A stretch of DNA of 64,000 nucleotides. Source: Pyropia haitanensis (taxonomy: Eukaryota; Rhodophyta; Bangiophyceae; Bangiales; Bangiaceae). Both the position numbers and the translations under genes were made by a program. The stretch's first letter is position 1; each line of letters opens with the position of its first letter. This document shows, one piece after another, positions 34,051 through 45,500 of the stretch. The notes beneath the pieces were generated by a model. It was given only the letters and a program-made list of their open reading frames with translations, was not told the origin of the DNA and did no database searches. The stretch spans positions 868,001 through 932,000 of the forward strand of contig SDUX01000001.1 of NCBI GenBank assembly GCA_008729055.1, written 5' to 3'.

Positions 34051-34562
34051 GGCGGGGCGGGCGCCCCCGGGGGGGGAAGGGTGGGGGGGTGGGTGCCGGA
34101 CGACGAGCCGGGAGGTGGATGGTGGGGGGATGGGAATGGCGTTGGGGCTGGGCAGCGTCGCGCCGATGGGTGTGCCAGAGGGGGTGTTGTGGCCGGCGGG
34201 GTGCGGGCTCACACTTCGTTTTTTGTTTTGGAAGGGAGACACGCGGCTTCTCGGAGGACAATAAGAAAACACGTGAGGCCTCACGTCGTGCACCCTTTGT
34301 CCTGGAGGGGAGCGCCTGTCGCGGGCGGTGCGCTACCATGGTCAGTGTCCGTCCCGGTTGGACGTACGACAGCCGCGGGGGTAGCTCTCACCCGTGCGGC
34401 TGCAGCCCACTTGGTTAGTGCGCTGTGTTATCGTTTGGCTGGTGAAGGACCCCCAACCAGCGCCCACACGCTCCCAGAGCTCAGGCGGCGGCGGCGGCAG
34501 CGGTCTCGTGCAAACGAAATACAACAGAAAAAGAAGCCGCGTCGAAAAAAAACGCGCCTGGG
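34051..34562. other. convergent intergenic region, bHLH / sugar transporter
   Basis: 512 bases that should hold the two 3' UTRs. No coding or repeat signal was seen. Confidence 0.5.
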
Positions 34563-36272
34563 TCACCGCGCTTGGGTGGCGGCTGCTGCGAGCATCCCTT
34601 TTGCGCCATCGCCCGGCTCGGCGCGGCTTAATCCCGCCTCTGTGGCGGCGGCCAGCAGCGCGTCGCTGCTGCTGTCGCCGCGCACAACCTTGTGCTCGAC
34701 CACCTCCACCGCGGGTGCCGCCACCGCCGCCGCCCGCGGCGGCGCTGCTTCTTCCAGCGTGCCCATCGTGGCCCACTTTTTGGGCAGCAGCCCGTACCAC
34801 ATGCACCCGCCAATCGCAACGAGACAGCCGAGCGCGTTGAAGACCGTAAACGGGTTGCGGAAGATGGCCACCGACAGCGCAATGACGGCAACGGTCTTGA
34901 GGTTTCCCGCGACGGTCACCGTCACGGAGCTCGTTGCCTTGAGCACAATGAACAGCATGGCGTTGAGCGCGAACGAGATGATGCCGGAGAGAAAAATGTA
35001 GCCGTAGTCAATGGGCACCCGCGCGGGGTCCGCCGCCCAGGTGGCGAGGCGGCCACCCTCAACAAGTGCCGCTACGGGGAACAGCATGAGCACCGCGGGC
35101 GGCGCCATGTACAGCAGGAGGTTGATGCTGTCCAGCTTGATGGAGCCCCCCAGCACCGACGCGGAGAGCACAAACTTGAGGCCCGTCAGGAAGCACGACG
35201 TGAGCGCCGCGATGAAGCCGCCCGCGTGGAACGACAGCTCCGAGATGGTGGCGATGGCAACGCCGCCCGTGACCGGAATCAGCGTCAGCAGCGCCTGGGG
35301 CGTGAGCCGCGACCGAAACACAACGTACTGCAGGAGCGCCGTCGCCACGGGCGTGAGGGATTTGACCGTCTACGGGTGCCGTGAACCGAGTGGGAGAGAG
35401 GCACCCAAACCGAGGGAGGGGTGTGCAGAGCTGCAAGAGTGGTGCCGTTAGTAACAGCATTGAACAAGAGCACAGTCCGGTACCGTGCTGCTGGTGGCGA
35501 CTCCAATGACGCCACGGGACCGATCCCTGGCGCCACAGTCCCCCCCACAAAACGCACCTGCATGAAGCTGACGGGCAAGAACCGCAGCGACACGTTGCCA
35601 AGCACGATGTTGGCACAAAAGACGGCCGAAATGGGCAGCACCTTGCGGAAGTAATCGGGGCGCGAGACGGGCACCTTGTCCACCGCGCGGAACCCTTCAA
35701 TGGTCAGCGCCGCCAGCAGCGATTGCGTGAGCATGTGCACCAGCGTCAGCGTGAGAGGGAGCGTGAAGCCGCGCTGAAAGATGAACTTGTTGCCCAAAAT
35801 GGTTGCGCCTGTTCGGTGTGCGTCCAGTGCCAGACCGTCCCGTCCCCGCAGCGAATGTCACAACAAAAAAAAAGGACCCGAAAGCGCAGCCCACACAAGC
35901 GAGGCGAGTGAGTTATTCGACGTTCCCGTCTCCGGGAGCTGGCCCCACCAGGGAAAAGATTGCGACACAGGCGATCCCTCCGCCCCCCCACCCCCTCCCA
36001 CGGGCGCAAGCGTAGAGAAGCCACCCAGCCGTGAGCTTGGCAAACTCATCCAGAGGGATACATCACAGCCACCCACCTGCCCCGTCCCCCCCCGAACTCA
36101 TCTTGCCATGTCGCGGCTGCGCACCACAGCCCCCACCACCCCAATGGAAAAACCCCCACCCCCTCCACAGTGAGCACCAGGTCACGACCAATACCGTACC
36201 ATTAGCCATGAACCAGAGCGCAATGTACACGACCGTCAAAAGCTTGTCCTTGGCGCTCACGGGCGGCGACAT
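34563..36272 (-). CDS. nucleotide-sugar transporter, TPT/NST-KT superfamily (three exons)
   Basis: Exons 36200-36272, 35558-35808 and 34563-35369 join to a 376-aa multi-pass membrane protein. The spliced start gives LLTVVYIALWFMANGATILG, the first membrane helix. Then follow RKVLPISAVFCANIVLGNVS, SLRFLPVSFMQTVKSLTPVA (junction of exons 2 and 3 at MQ/TV), TISELSFHAGGFIAAL, LDSINLLLYMAPPAV, TVTVAGNLKTVAVIALSVAI and NALGCLVAIGGCMWYG. These blocks match the plant UDP-uronic acid/UDP-xylose/UDP-Gal group of Golgi antiporters (KD/KV-A/G clade) better than plastid triose-phosphate translocators. About ten helices and a hydrophilic Ala-rich C-tail (~60 aa) are seen. Predicted role: exchanging a UDP-sugar for UMP across the Golgi membrane for wall or matrix polysaccharide synthesis; substrate cannot be read from sequence. 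All three junctions keep the frame. The start at 36272 is the first ATG in exon 1; further upstream exons are not excluded. Confidence 0.93.
35370..35557 (-). other. transporter intron 2
   Basis: 188 bases, phase 0. Donor CAG|GTGCGTTTTG, acceptor ACGGCACCCGTAG. Joining restores the conserved SFMQTVKSLTP. Confidence 0.9.
35809..36199 (-). other. transporter intron 1
   Basis: 391 bases, phase 1. Donor AATG|GTACGGTATT, acceptor CACCGAACAG. Joining gives MANGATILGNKF, as expected for the first helix of the family. Confidence 0.85.
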
Positions 36273-38844
36273 AGTAGCGTCCCCCGCGGCGCTGCCGGTC
36301 GTGCCCGCTCAGGTCCGTGGGAGAAAAGGTCACCGACACCGTGCGAGGGGCGGTCACGGTGGTGGTGGTGGTGGTGGCGGCAGCAGCGGTTACAAACGGT
36401 GGCCGGCGGAACCAGTGAGAGAGGAGGGGAAAAGCGCGCCGCCCAGTCGCTCCCGGTGCCCCCACCGACGCGGGCCGCGACAGTAGGGGAACGGCGCCAG
36501 CAGCGGCCACGCCACCACCGCCGACCGGCGGCGGAGCAACGGCCGCGCTTGACACTGCAGTGGGAGGGCACAGGAACGGGGCTTGCCGGGCAGCCGGCAA
36601 GTCACAGCGGCCCCGGCCGTTCGCAGTGGTGGCCACCACAGCACATGGGTAGCCCGGTGGTGCCCCGGTGGTGCAGGGACACTATCGAGAGGAGCCAGTC
36701 GGCAGGTGGTGCTTGGGCAGCGGCTCACGGCTGCTGACATGTGTACTGCAGTACGCTCCAAGGTATTTGATAATAAACTTACTCAACTTCACTCTGAAGG
36801 TCGATTCGATGAAGACGCATGACCATGCAATCGCTTCAGATCGGGAGTGGACGCACCGCGACATCTTCACATACGGCGCCGCGTGGACACGCGTCTGGCG
36901 TGGAGCACAGCGGTCCTGGTGGAAGAATAACGTCAGGTGATGAGCGACAGATGCTTGTTCTTTGGAAAGTGATCGCTATGTGGTAGAACGGCTCTCAATC
37001 CCACTCGGGCTAGCAGCAGGGGGGAGGGACGTTCGGGTGAGCTTGGCCGCGGGGGTAGGGCGGGGTCGGCTGCGGGAGAGGTGGGCAAACCAGCTTCCGG
37101 CAAGCGGAAGCTACCGGACAAGGACCTCGTGGACTTGCCGATCCACCGCGTTGTTGCTCGATGCCTTCTCACTGGCGGTTGGATAGGTACAGCACATGTC
37201 ATGGGCGAGACGACACCCAGCCAGGTACGAGCAGCAGCCCAATCACGGACAAGGGTACCCTCTGCTGCCAACAGGCGCGGGCAACCGGTCCCACCGCCGT
37301 AAGTGGGTTTACAAACAGCGACGAAAGTTTGGAACAGAACTTTTAGTGGTGAGTCTGTACATCTACTTGTTCTCTATCATGGGGACACTGGTTCCAATCC
37401 AACTACGACAAGTGGAAGGCGCTCATAGCACCCTGATGGGTGCGGCAGCCAACGCCCCCTCATGTCTTGGCACGGATGGCCTCTGGCAAGATATGACGCG
37501 TTGGAAGAACGAGACACGCCGCCATCCACGAGGATGGAGGACTGCAAGTATCCCGCTGAGCCAGCCCCTCAACTCTATTGATTTCTACAGGCAGGCCAGG
37601 AACAGCAATTGGCCGGACCCCCCCCCACGCGTCATCCCCTCGGATGAGGTCCCGATGCGGTCCGTTCTGTCACTGTTGGAGACGCCTGCGACCCCCACCC
37701 GCCCATCGGGAGAGCTGGCTGGCCCCGCGCACCTCCCGCCCCACCCCTCCGCACGACCGCCGCACCGCGTGGATTGACTGTGGAGGACACTCGCGCTCGA
37801 GAGCGCCCGCCTTCCACGCGCCCTCACGGGACGTCGCGCCCGCTCCCGGCAGCGCGATGCGCTGCTGGACCAATGTGGGTCGGGCATGTGTTTCTTGTTA
37901 CTGCTTCCCCCTTAACGGCCGGGCCCCAGTGTCAGCGGCACGTTGAGTGGCGGGGATGGTGGGACGGGGGGGAGGGGGAAGCGGCGGCGGCGGGTGGTAG
38001 AGAGCACAAACGCCCCTGCCGTACGCCCCCCCCGTGCGGCACATTTGGCCGGCGCCGCGGGCCCCCACGCGCCGCAGCGATAGCTACACACGTCCCCCCC
38101 CCTCCGCCGGGGAGGATGCCCTCTCACGCATGGCCGCCGCCCGCTTCGCGTCGTGGCCCGGGGGAGATGGGGGTAGGCCCTTTACACCCGAGAGGCGCGG
38201 CACAGCCGCCAGGAGCCGCCGGCCGCGCCACCGCGCAGTCGGGTGTCTTTCCCCCCCCCCTGATTTTTCTTTCCATTCCTCTCTTTTTGCTGCGGTTGCG
38301 CGCTCGGCGCGCGGGACGGTCAGCACGGGCTGAATTGAGGGAGACGAGTCCGGATCTATGGCTCCCCAGATCCGTGTGACGGACCGCCCCCCCGTCCACT
38401 CATCACTCCCCCCAAGTACCCGCCTCTTGGTATTAGATACTCACTCTTGAGAGGGGCAGCAGAGGGCTTTTCAAATGCTATCTCGCCACTTCTGTAGTCC
38501 GCCATGGGTAACTGACCAAGCGAGTTATAGAGTGCGAACCATCAGCGCCTCGGATGCCGATCCCAGATGACTCCACAATAGGACAGTAATGGGACTGCAA
38601 AAACAGCATTGTGATAGTCGGCTGCGGTTGAGCTAGAGACCGGCGTTTGCCGCGCTCGCACTCTCGACACCAACCTATTCACCCGACTCGCCTCAACAGC
38701 CCAAGTCCCAACCACCCTCCATAGAGTGCCCACCCCCCATATCGACCCCCCCCCCGTACTATCTCCCTTCTCCTACAACCGCCCCCCCCTAATCCCGCCC
38801 CTCCTCTACCACCCCCCCCCTCGTATCATCCCCCCTCACCCTCC
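36273..38844. other. gene-poor region upstream of the sugar transporter
   Basis: Base composition is more even than in the gene-rich parts, especially 36755-37450, and includes AATAAA at 36773 (+). An AT-rich patch at 36755-36850 could be a promoter for the transporter, about 500 bases upstream of its first exon. A C-rich pyrimidine stretch lies at 38740-38850. No supported gene. Confidence 0.4.
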
Positions 38845-39760
38845 TTACAACAAACACCCTCTGCTCCGACGGTGGTCGTCACGGCGGCGGTCTCCCCACG
38901 TGAGCTGTTGCCCCCCCCGGAGCACGTAGAAGCTGCCAAAGGCAACCTTGAGCAGGTCACGCATCTTTGCGTACACCGCCAGCGCGCATTCGTACTCCAC
39001 GGACCGCAGCAACGCCACTGCCGCTGCTGACGGCGTCCCCCCGTCACGATCCACACCGCGTCCGCCACCCGGAGCCCTTTCCCTTGGTACCGCTCCGGCG
39101 GCACCACCGGTGACGCCGGCGACAGCCACTCGGTGAGCAACGCAGCGAACTGTTGGTGTTCGCCCCATAGAACCATGCCTGCGCGCCAAGCACGGCCGAC
39201 ACCCGCCTGTTGACGGCGGCCGCCGCCACAGGCCCCTCACGCGCCTGACGCGCCCGATCCTCCGGCGCGGCGGCTGCCCACAGAGCCGTCTCCAGGACGC
39301 CCACGAGTGCTCATGTGGAATGACCGGCAGGGTTGAGGCGCTGCGCTGTGGGACGACGAACGCACAGGGCCTCGGAGGGGAGGAGCCGGCGCGGTGCTGG
39401 GGACACACCGGCCGGCAAAGGGCAAGGCGTCCGTGTCCATCAAGCCCAAAGTCGCCAAAACACTGCTCGCGAAAGTGTCGATTTTGTCCAAATCTCATGA
39501 GCATGAGAGGAGGCTATCCAGTCACCGCTCAATCCCCTGAAGGGTCGACTTGAATCGGCTGAGATACGCCAAAAAGCCTTCTTGCAGGATAGTTTGTGGG
39601 TAGTTTGTGGCAAGCACGTGGTAGGGCCCATCCGGTCGACGCTCTGTCAGCACCGTTCGCACAAACAACCACCGGGGGGATGGCACGTGGGCTTTTGCCG
39701 GAAGGTCGGAATTGACGTGTGGGGCCACATGACCAATACACACGATTTGTCCAGGCACGT
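38845..39760 (-). pseudogene. decayed coding relic, family unknown
   Basis: Several minus-strand segments read like ordinary protein but sit in different frames. In order along the minus strand they include HVAPHVNSDLPAKAHVPSPR and YHVLATNYPQTILQEGFLAY (39522-39758), DKIDTFASSVLATLGLMDTD (to about 39491), VLETALWAAAAPEDRARQAR (to 39304), QQFAALLTEWLSPASPVVPP with LRVADAVWIVTGG (38826-39176) and SVEYECALAVYAKMRDLLKV (38870-39000). The frame changes here are not at homopolymers and stops intervene, so this looks like real decay. I do not recognise the family; a mobile-element ORF is possible given the foldback element 430 bases away. A multi-exon gene cannot be excluded. Confidence 0.35.
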
Positions 39761-40207
39761 CTGGACCGTCGCTTGGACGCCGCCATCATCTCAGCGTGCC
39801 ACTCGTTCAGTGTCGACGTTGGAGGGTGACACGGACCACGACTTCAATGTCACACGGTCCATAGCATCGACTGCACGTTGAGGAGCGGCGGACTTCGGCG
39901 GTGAAGAATCCTCAGCGAGGCGCCTCTCACCAGCGCTAGACACCGCGTCCATGATACGTGACCTGCTTCCTGGAACTGAACGGCCTCATGAGTATTTTCC
40001 GGACGTTTCCACGCCGTGACTATCTGCAGTTTGTTACCGCGGCGTGGGAAACGTTATCCGGTTGGGATTCCACAAAGCAGCCGACGAACGGCCCCCATAC
40101 GCACTGCAAAGAGTATGTTCTGCCAGGTGTAGCAGAAGTGGTCGCAGAACGGTCTCCTTACTGTGCCAGCAGCACCGACCACCGTACTGTATCGGGTCCG
40201 GAGAGAG

Positions 40208-40618
40208 CACAAGGAAACGCTCCACTCCGGCTCGAGACAAAATCTTTCCGGCTCGAGACAAGATCACTCCTCCGAGTCCGCGACACAGATCCATCTGAGG
40301 CAGGCTGCTGGTGGCTGAGAACGATCCACTCCGGCTCGAGAGTCCATCGTGGACCTATAGAAGTGCACCAACTCCGATGGTAGGGTGCGGCTGCCCTCGA
40401 AATGCGGCCGTCGCCGACGCGGATGACGCATTCTGGACCGGAAGTTCAAGATGTCCCCGCCGGCCGAGGCGTATCTTCCGACGTGTAGCTGCAAGTGCTA
40501 TGAGACAGGTTCTGCCACATAGAAAGCTTCTTTCTTTTTTAAATGTTGACATTCAAAAAGTGCAGCTCTCAATTTGATGGGAACGATAAGTTTGACTGGC
40601 CCCGGCCCGCGAGGCCGG
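40208..40618 (+). repeat. left inverted arm of foldback element
   Basis: Inverted partner of 42165-42545. The two arms differ only at scattered positions (for example GACCGGAAGTT versus GACCGAAAGTT). The left arm alone carries a ~21-base tandem duplication (CCGGCTCGAGACAA twice, 40227-40265). An open frame in both arms ends ARDKITPPSPRHRSI, and another of 88 codons is shared; neither has a recognisable domain. Confidence 0.92.
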
Positions 40619-41422
40619 CCACCCGCACGCCCGCCCGCCCGCCCGCCCGCCCGCCGGCCTGCCCTCAACGCCCCGCTCACCCAGGCGTCCCCCGCGCCCC
40701 GTCAGAGTGCCCCCGTGCCCCATGGGTCCCCACAAGCCGTGCCCATTCGCTCGCCTGCCCGGGCTTGCTGCTCGGGGCGGGCCGCGCCGCCAGCCCGGAT
40801 CGCTCACCGCCGCTTGCTCGGCCGCGCGGGCGCCCTACGGGCCTGCGCATTCCACGACATTCCGCCGGTTCGTGCGCTCACCTGTGGTCGCACGGGGCTG
40901 TCACATTGATGCTCGAAGAAAGGAGCACGTGGATGCCATGCAACCTGCCGGGAAAGTGCAACCGACAGCAGCACAAGAGCCAGAGCAAAGAAGGACATGC
41001 AACAACCGAAAATCACGCCAGCGCGGACGCACAGCTCGCCGGCCCTCCGACCACGATCGCGCATGTTGTGACACACAGGGCCGTCCGGCCCGTATGCGAG
41101 CGCCGAAGGTGCGCGCGCTTCACCAGTACCGCAAAGGGGTTTGAGGTAAAGGGAAAAGTTGTGTGTCGCTCTGCTCGCCCCCGAGGTTAGTCTCCGGGTG
41201 CCGTCCCTCTTATACCCCTCTCGGCGACGACCGCCCTAGTGGCGTCCGCCCCCGCGTTGGGCCTGCCCGTGTGACTGGCCCCCTCAATCGGCTGCCTGCC
41301 CATCTGGCTGGCACTTGCTCCGTCCTGCCCACCCGCATGATGGGCAGGCTCTCCACCACCTGCCGCCCGTCCTGCGGCTGTCACCGCAGCCGTAAACTCA
41401 TTCCGCTTCCCTCGGCGGCCCG

Positions 41423-41580
41423 GGTCGCCGTCGCCCGCCGCGTGGGTGCCACCCGCCACAGGTGCCACCCGCCGGCTTGGGTCGCAGCCGCCAGCCGCGT
41501 GGGTCCTACCCGCCATAGGCCCCACTCGCCGGCCTGGGTCGCGTGGGTTCTACCCGCCGTAGGTCCCACCCATCGGCTTA
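41423..41580 (+). repeat. degenerate ~54-bp tandem repeat
   Basis: About three copies built on CGTGGGT(N)CTACCCGCC ... CCCGCCGGC(T/C)TGGGTC. Each unit contains GTGGGT/ACCCAC-type complementary pieces that could form small hairpins. Lies inside the foldback element. Confidence 0.6.
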
Positions 41581-42164
41581 CCGCCCCCCTGCCATGCTGC
41601 TGCAAAAGGGGCGGAGCCACGTGGGGAATGAGGTGGGGGGAAGGGGCCAAGTAGGTGGCACCCCCCCCCCTCCTCACTCTCCACAACAGCGCATGCCGAC
41701 GGCAGCTGCTGGGCATCCCCGCGCGACAGCAGGTGATCGCAAGGACGGGCGAAGCGCAATGGAGCACGAGGCTTGTGATGCGCGGGTGCAGACGGGCTAG
41801 CGGGGCAGGCCAGGCGATCGTGCGGGGCGTGATGCGGCGCTAGGGGCCATGCCAGCAGGGCAGGCGACGCGAGCAAGCGGGCGAGCGCGGCTGGCGGAAG
41901 CAGATGGTGCACTGTGGGGTGAGGCGGCTCGGCGAGCGGAGCGGCCGGGGGAGCGGGGCGCGGCGGGGCCGGGCGCACCCCGCCCCGCCCCGCCGGCAGG
42001 GCGAGCAGAGCGCGGCGGGCGGGCGAAGACGGCGAGCGGGTAGGCGTAACAGACGGAGGCGCGGGAACGCCCGGGCTGGGCGGGCGTGGCGGGCGGGCGA
42101 GCATGGCGGGGTAGGCGGGCTGCCGGTGTGCGGTCGCGCGGGCGGGCGGGTGGCCGGCCGCGCG

Positions 42165-42545
42165 GGCCGGGACCGGTCAAACTTATCGTTCCCATCAAAT
42201 TGAGAGCTGCACTTTTTGAATGTCAACATTTAAAAAAGAAAGAAGCTTTCTATGTGGCAGAACCTGTCTCATAGCACTTGCAGCTACACGTCGGAAGATA
42301 CGCCTCGGCCGGCGGGGACATCTTGAACTTTCGGTCCAGAATGCGTCATCCGCGTCGGCGACGACCGCATTTCGAGGGCAGCCGCACCCTACCATCGGAG
42401 TTGGTGCACTTCTATAGGTCCACGATGGACTCTCGAGCCGGAGTGGATCGTTCTCAGCCACCAGCAGCCTGCCTCAGATGGATCTGTGTCGCGGACTCGG
42501 AGGAGTGATCTTGTCTCGAGCCCGAGTGGACTGTTTCCGTGTGCC
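42165..42545 (-). repeat. right inverted arm of foldback element
   Basis: Reverse complement of the left arm, near identical from the inner motif CAAACTTATCGTTCCC to CTTGTCTCGAG, and degenerate outwards. High identity implies recent insertion or homogenisation. Confidence 0.92.
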
Positions 42546-42566
42546 GCGGGAGGAGTGGTATCGGGT

Positions 42567-45500
42567 GGCAGGGACGGCGGGCGGCCGGCATCTTTTTCGG
42601 CGAGCCGTCCGCGGCGTCGCAGCGGCTAGCCGACGCCGCGTCTCATCGTCCTCTGCAGGAGCGGCGGCAAGCGCTGCTGCTCCGCCCGGGCTCGCCTCGC
42701 CCTCTGGGCACCCTCGCCACCCAACCCATGGTTCTTTTGTCGAGGTTCTTTTTGCATGCGTGTGCCCGTACATATGACAGCCGCACCGCCGTCGCAGCAG
42801 GGGAGGAGGTCGGCCGGCGGTGAAGTTGCTCTTGGTTCCACCCCCTCGCCTCCCAACGCGCGCCCCCGGCCCGCCCCACCGCGACCGCCTGGAGCGGCCG
42901 CCGCCTCGCCCATTCCCGAGTGCCATTCCACTGCCACCACCCCGCGGGGACGCTGCAGCGTCACAAAGACTGACTGAGGCCCAAAACGTTGGCTGGTACG
43001 AGGTATCCGGGAAAACCTTGAAGAAGGAAAATTCTTATGCAGACGTTTGCCAAGGGAAATAGTCCGGGATAGCGCGTCGGCGTGAACCAAGGCTACTTTC
43101 GCCGTCTCACGCGCCTATGTCTCGTGGAAATGCCAGAACTGGGGCTCGTCCGCTCGACTCGCGTGGGTCTCGTGGGGCCTCTCGTGGTTGAATGGTACTT
43201 ATGTACACGGGTGGGGCGACTTCACTCATTTGGCACATTCAAACTGAGCCATAAGCTCGTTACTTGAGGCGAGCAGCGAGCTCGTGGGGTGTCGTTCGAT
43301 CTCGCAGCCGCGACCGCAACCTCGCCAAGGACATACCGTGGGACATGCTGTCCTCCAGCTCGGATTTCCCTTCGGATCGCCGGCGGTGGAGGGCGTCTGC
43401 GCCAAGTTGGTCGACACGCTCGTGCTGGCCGAGGGAGCGGGTGGTCCGGATGACAAGGCTTGTGGTTGCTGGCGGGGGGCACCGGCGGCCTCGTCGGCCG
43501 AGTTGGTGGTTGCCGGTGGTGGGCGCCGGCGGCCACGTCCGCCGACTTGGTTGCTGGTGGGTTCCCCCGGCGGGCGGTTTGCGGACAAGTTGTTGCCAGC
43601 GGGGGGATCGTTGGTAGGTCCGGCGCGTTGGTGGCTGCTGCTTATGGATGTCGGCGGCCCCAGGCCGACATGGATGCAGAACACGTGTATACCGCAGCTG
43701 GCATGACCTGTGAGATGAGTTTCTTTTTTGTTTGTGCTTCTTGTGTTTGTGCTTTGCAAGGCGGTGACGTTTGATTGTTTATTTTCTTACTGTGTGTTCT
43801 CTTCTTCGTGCACCCCCCAGTGCGGCCGGCGCCTTCTTCACCTGTGACGGACACCACGGACAACAGCCCCAACCTCAACTGCGCGCGGCGGTGACTGGGC
43901 GGACGCGACATGCCAGCTACCGCGGTTTACGTCTGCGACGGCGGCGACGGACAGTGCAGGTTGTCAGCAGCATGGCGTGCGCCGAGGCCGCCGGCGACGC
44001 CTACCACGAACGGCGATGCCCCTCCCAACTGCATGCGGCAGCTCTCGGGCGGACGCGGCAAGCAAACTGCGCAGCAGCCGGCGCGGATGCACGCCCGCCT
44101 CGTCCGTCAGTAAAGCGTAGGCTCCCACTATCATATTATGCGCGAGCACCTGGGGCCAGCGCCGGCGAGTCCAACGACGGCCAGGCCTCACAAAAGTAGG
44201 ACCAGCCAGGCGACCTAGATACGGGCAGCCCCAACGTGGCAGGCCACGTGGCGCCCGCGAGCTCCCGACCGGCCGTCGCGCCGAAATGGGACCATATCGA
44301 CCACGACTGATGAGGATTGCGACGTTGCACTACAATTCCATTTCTCGGGCTGATAAGCCTAGACCCGCGACGCTCGGGCTCGAGTTACAATATTGAACAC
44401 GAGTGTCTCCGACGCTCGCGAGACCGCGCCTTGGATACAAAAGCACTAATCTGAATAATGTTCTCAAGGATAACACAAGGATAAAAATTTGTGTTCTTCA
44501 GCGTGCAGATCTTCCTGACGAGCGAGTGGAGAAAAAAACCAACAGCCAAAGACCCCCTGGTAAACTGCCGCGGTCCGTCCCTCTCGTCGCCACGCGACCC
44601 GCCGTTCCCCGCCTCGCCCCGTCACACCACGCCCCAACCCTCTCTGCCCCTCCCCGCCCCGTTCCGCCGCGAGCTGCCGCCGACGATGCGGCGTCCCGCG
44701 CGCGCCGGCGGCCCGGCGGCCAACCGTGACCGCTGCCGCGTCGGCACTGGCCCACCCCAAAAGAGGAAGGAGCCATACGATAGCGGGACGCATAGGGGCG
44801 GGACCGCCCGTCCCGACCGCCCCGCTCCATCAGCAGATGTGGGGCGGCGGGGGGTGTGCTGACCGGCCAGGTCCCCCTTGGGCCGCCCCCGATCTGACCC
44901 CGCGACGGGGGGGGGGCGCCCCCCCGGCCGCCCACGCGAACCGCTTCAGGCGGGATGGGGGGGAAGCAAGCTGACGCGCGCCGCGTCGGCCGACGCGGCG
45001 TCGCGCACCCCCCCACGCACACCCGCCTTCCGCTTTGGTGGAGCGGATCGGCTACGTTGCCGGCGGCGGCCGGCCCGGCGGTGGCCGTCCGCGAGTTGGG
45101 CGCCGCGCGCCGCGGCACACCCTGCCTGCGGAAACGGCCGCCGCGCGCGACTGAGCGGCGGCGGTGGCGGCGGCCGCCCATTGGGCCACCACATTTTGCT
45201 CTTTGAGCGGTGTGGATGGCCCGGCCGCGCGCGTGCTGCGCCCTCCCCTCGCCCGCCCAAGTGGGGGGCGCCGGGGCGGGGCGGGGCCGGAGGGGGGGAG
45301 CGGGGCGGTCCGCGCCCCGAACCTCCCCCCCCCGCCTCAGCGTCGCGGCGGCGGCCGCTATGACACGCCCGGCGGCCAACGCGACGGCAGCACGCACGGG
45401 GGAGCCGCGGCGGGGGGGTGCGCGAGCAGCACGCCGCCACGCGCTCCCCCCCCTTCCGCCCCCTGTCCCCCTTTCCGCGCCTCCTTCCCCCCGTACCATC

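Larger units (their letters stand above)
40198..42557. mobile_element. non-autonomous foldback / MULE-like inverted-repeat element
   Basis: Two arms of about 340-410 bases (about 40208-40618 and 42165-42545) are near-perfect inverted copies, flanking ~1.55 kb of GC-rich DNA without a transposase. The element is bracketed by a 9-base direct repeat GTATCGGGT at 40189-40197 and 42558-42566. Long terminal inverted repeats with a 9-base target duplication are typical of Mutator-like elements. The outermost ~10 bases of the arms are not alike, so the ends and the duplication are not certain. The interior holds a CCCG microsatellite (40625-40660) and a ~54-base degenerate tandem repeat. Confidence 0.75.

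Noticed and set aside
37380..37410. GGTTCCAATCC, similar to a tRNA B box
   Set aside because: One mismatch at a key position, no A box upstream and no cloverleaf can be drawn.
43226..43759. Ser/Thr/Pro-rich 177-codon minus-strand frame that could be a small protein
   Set aside because: No ATG at its start, and it is created by the degenerate minisatellite at 43459-43672.
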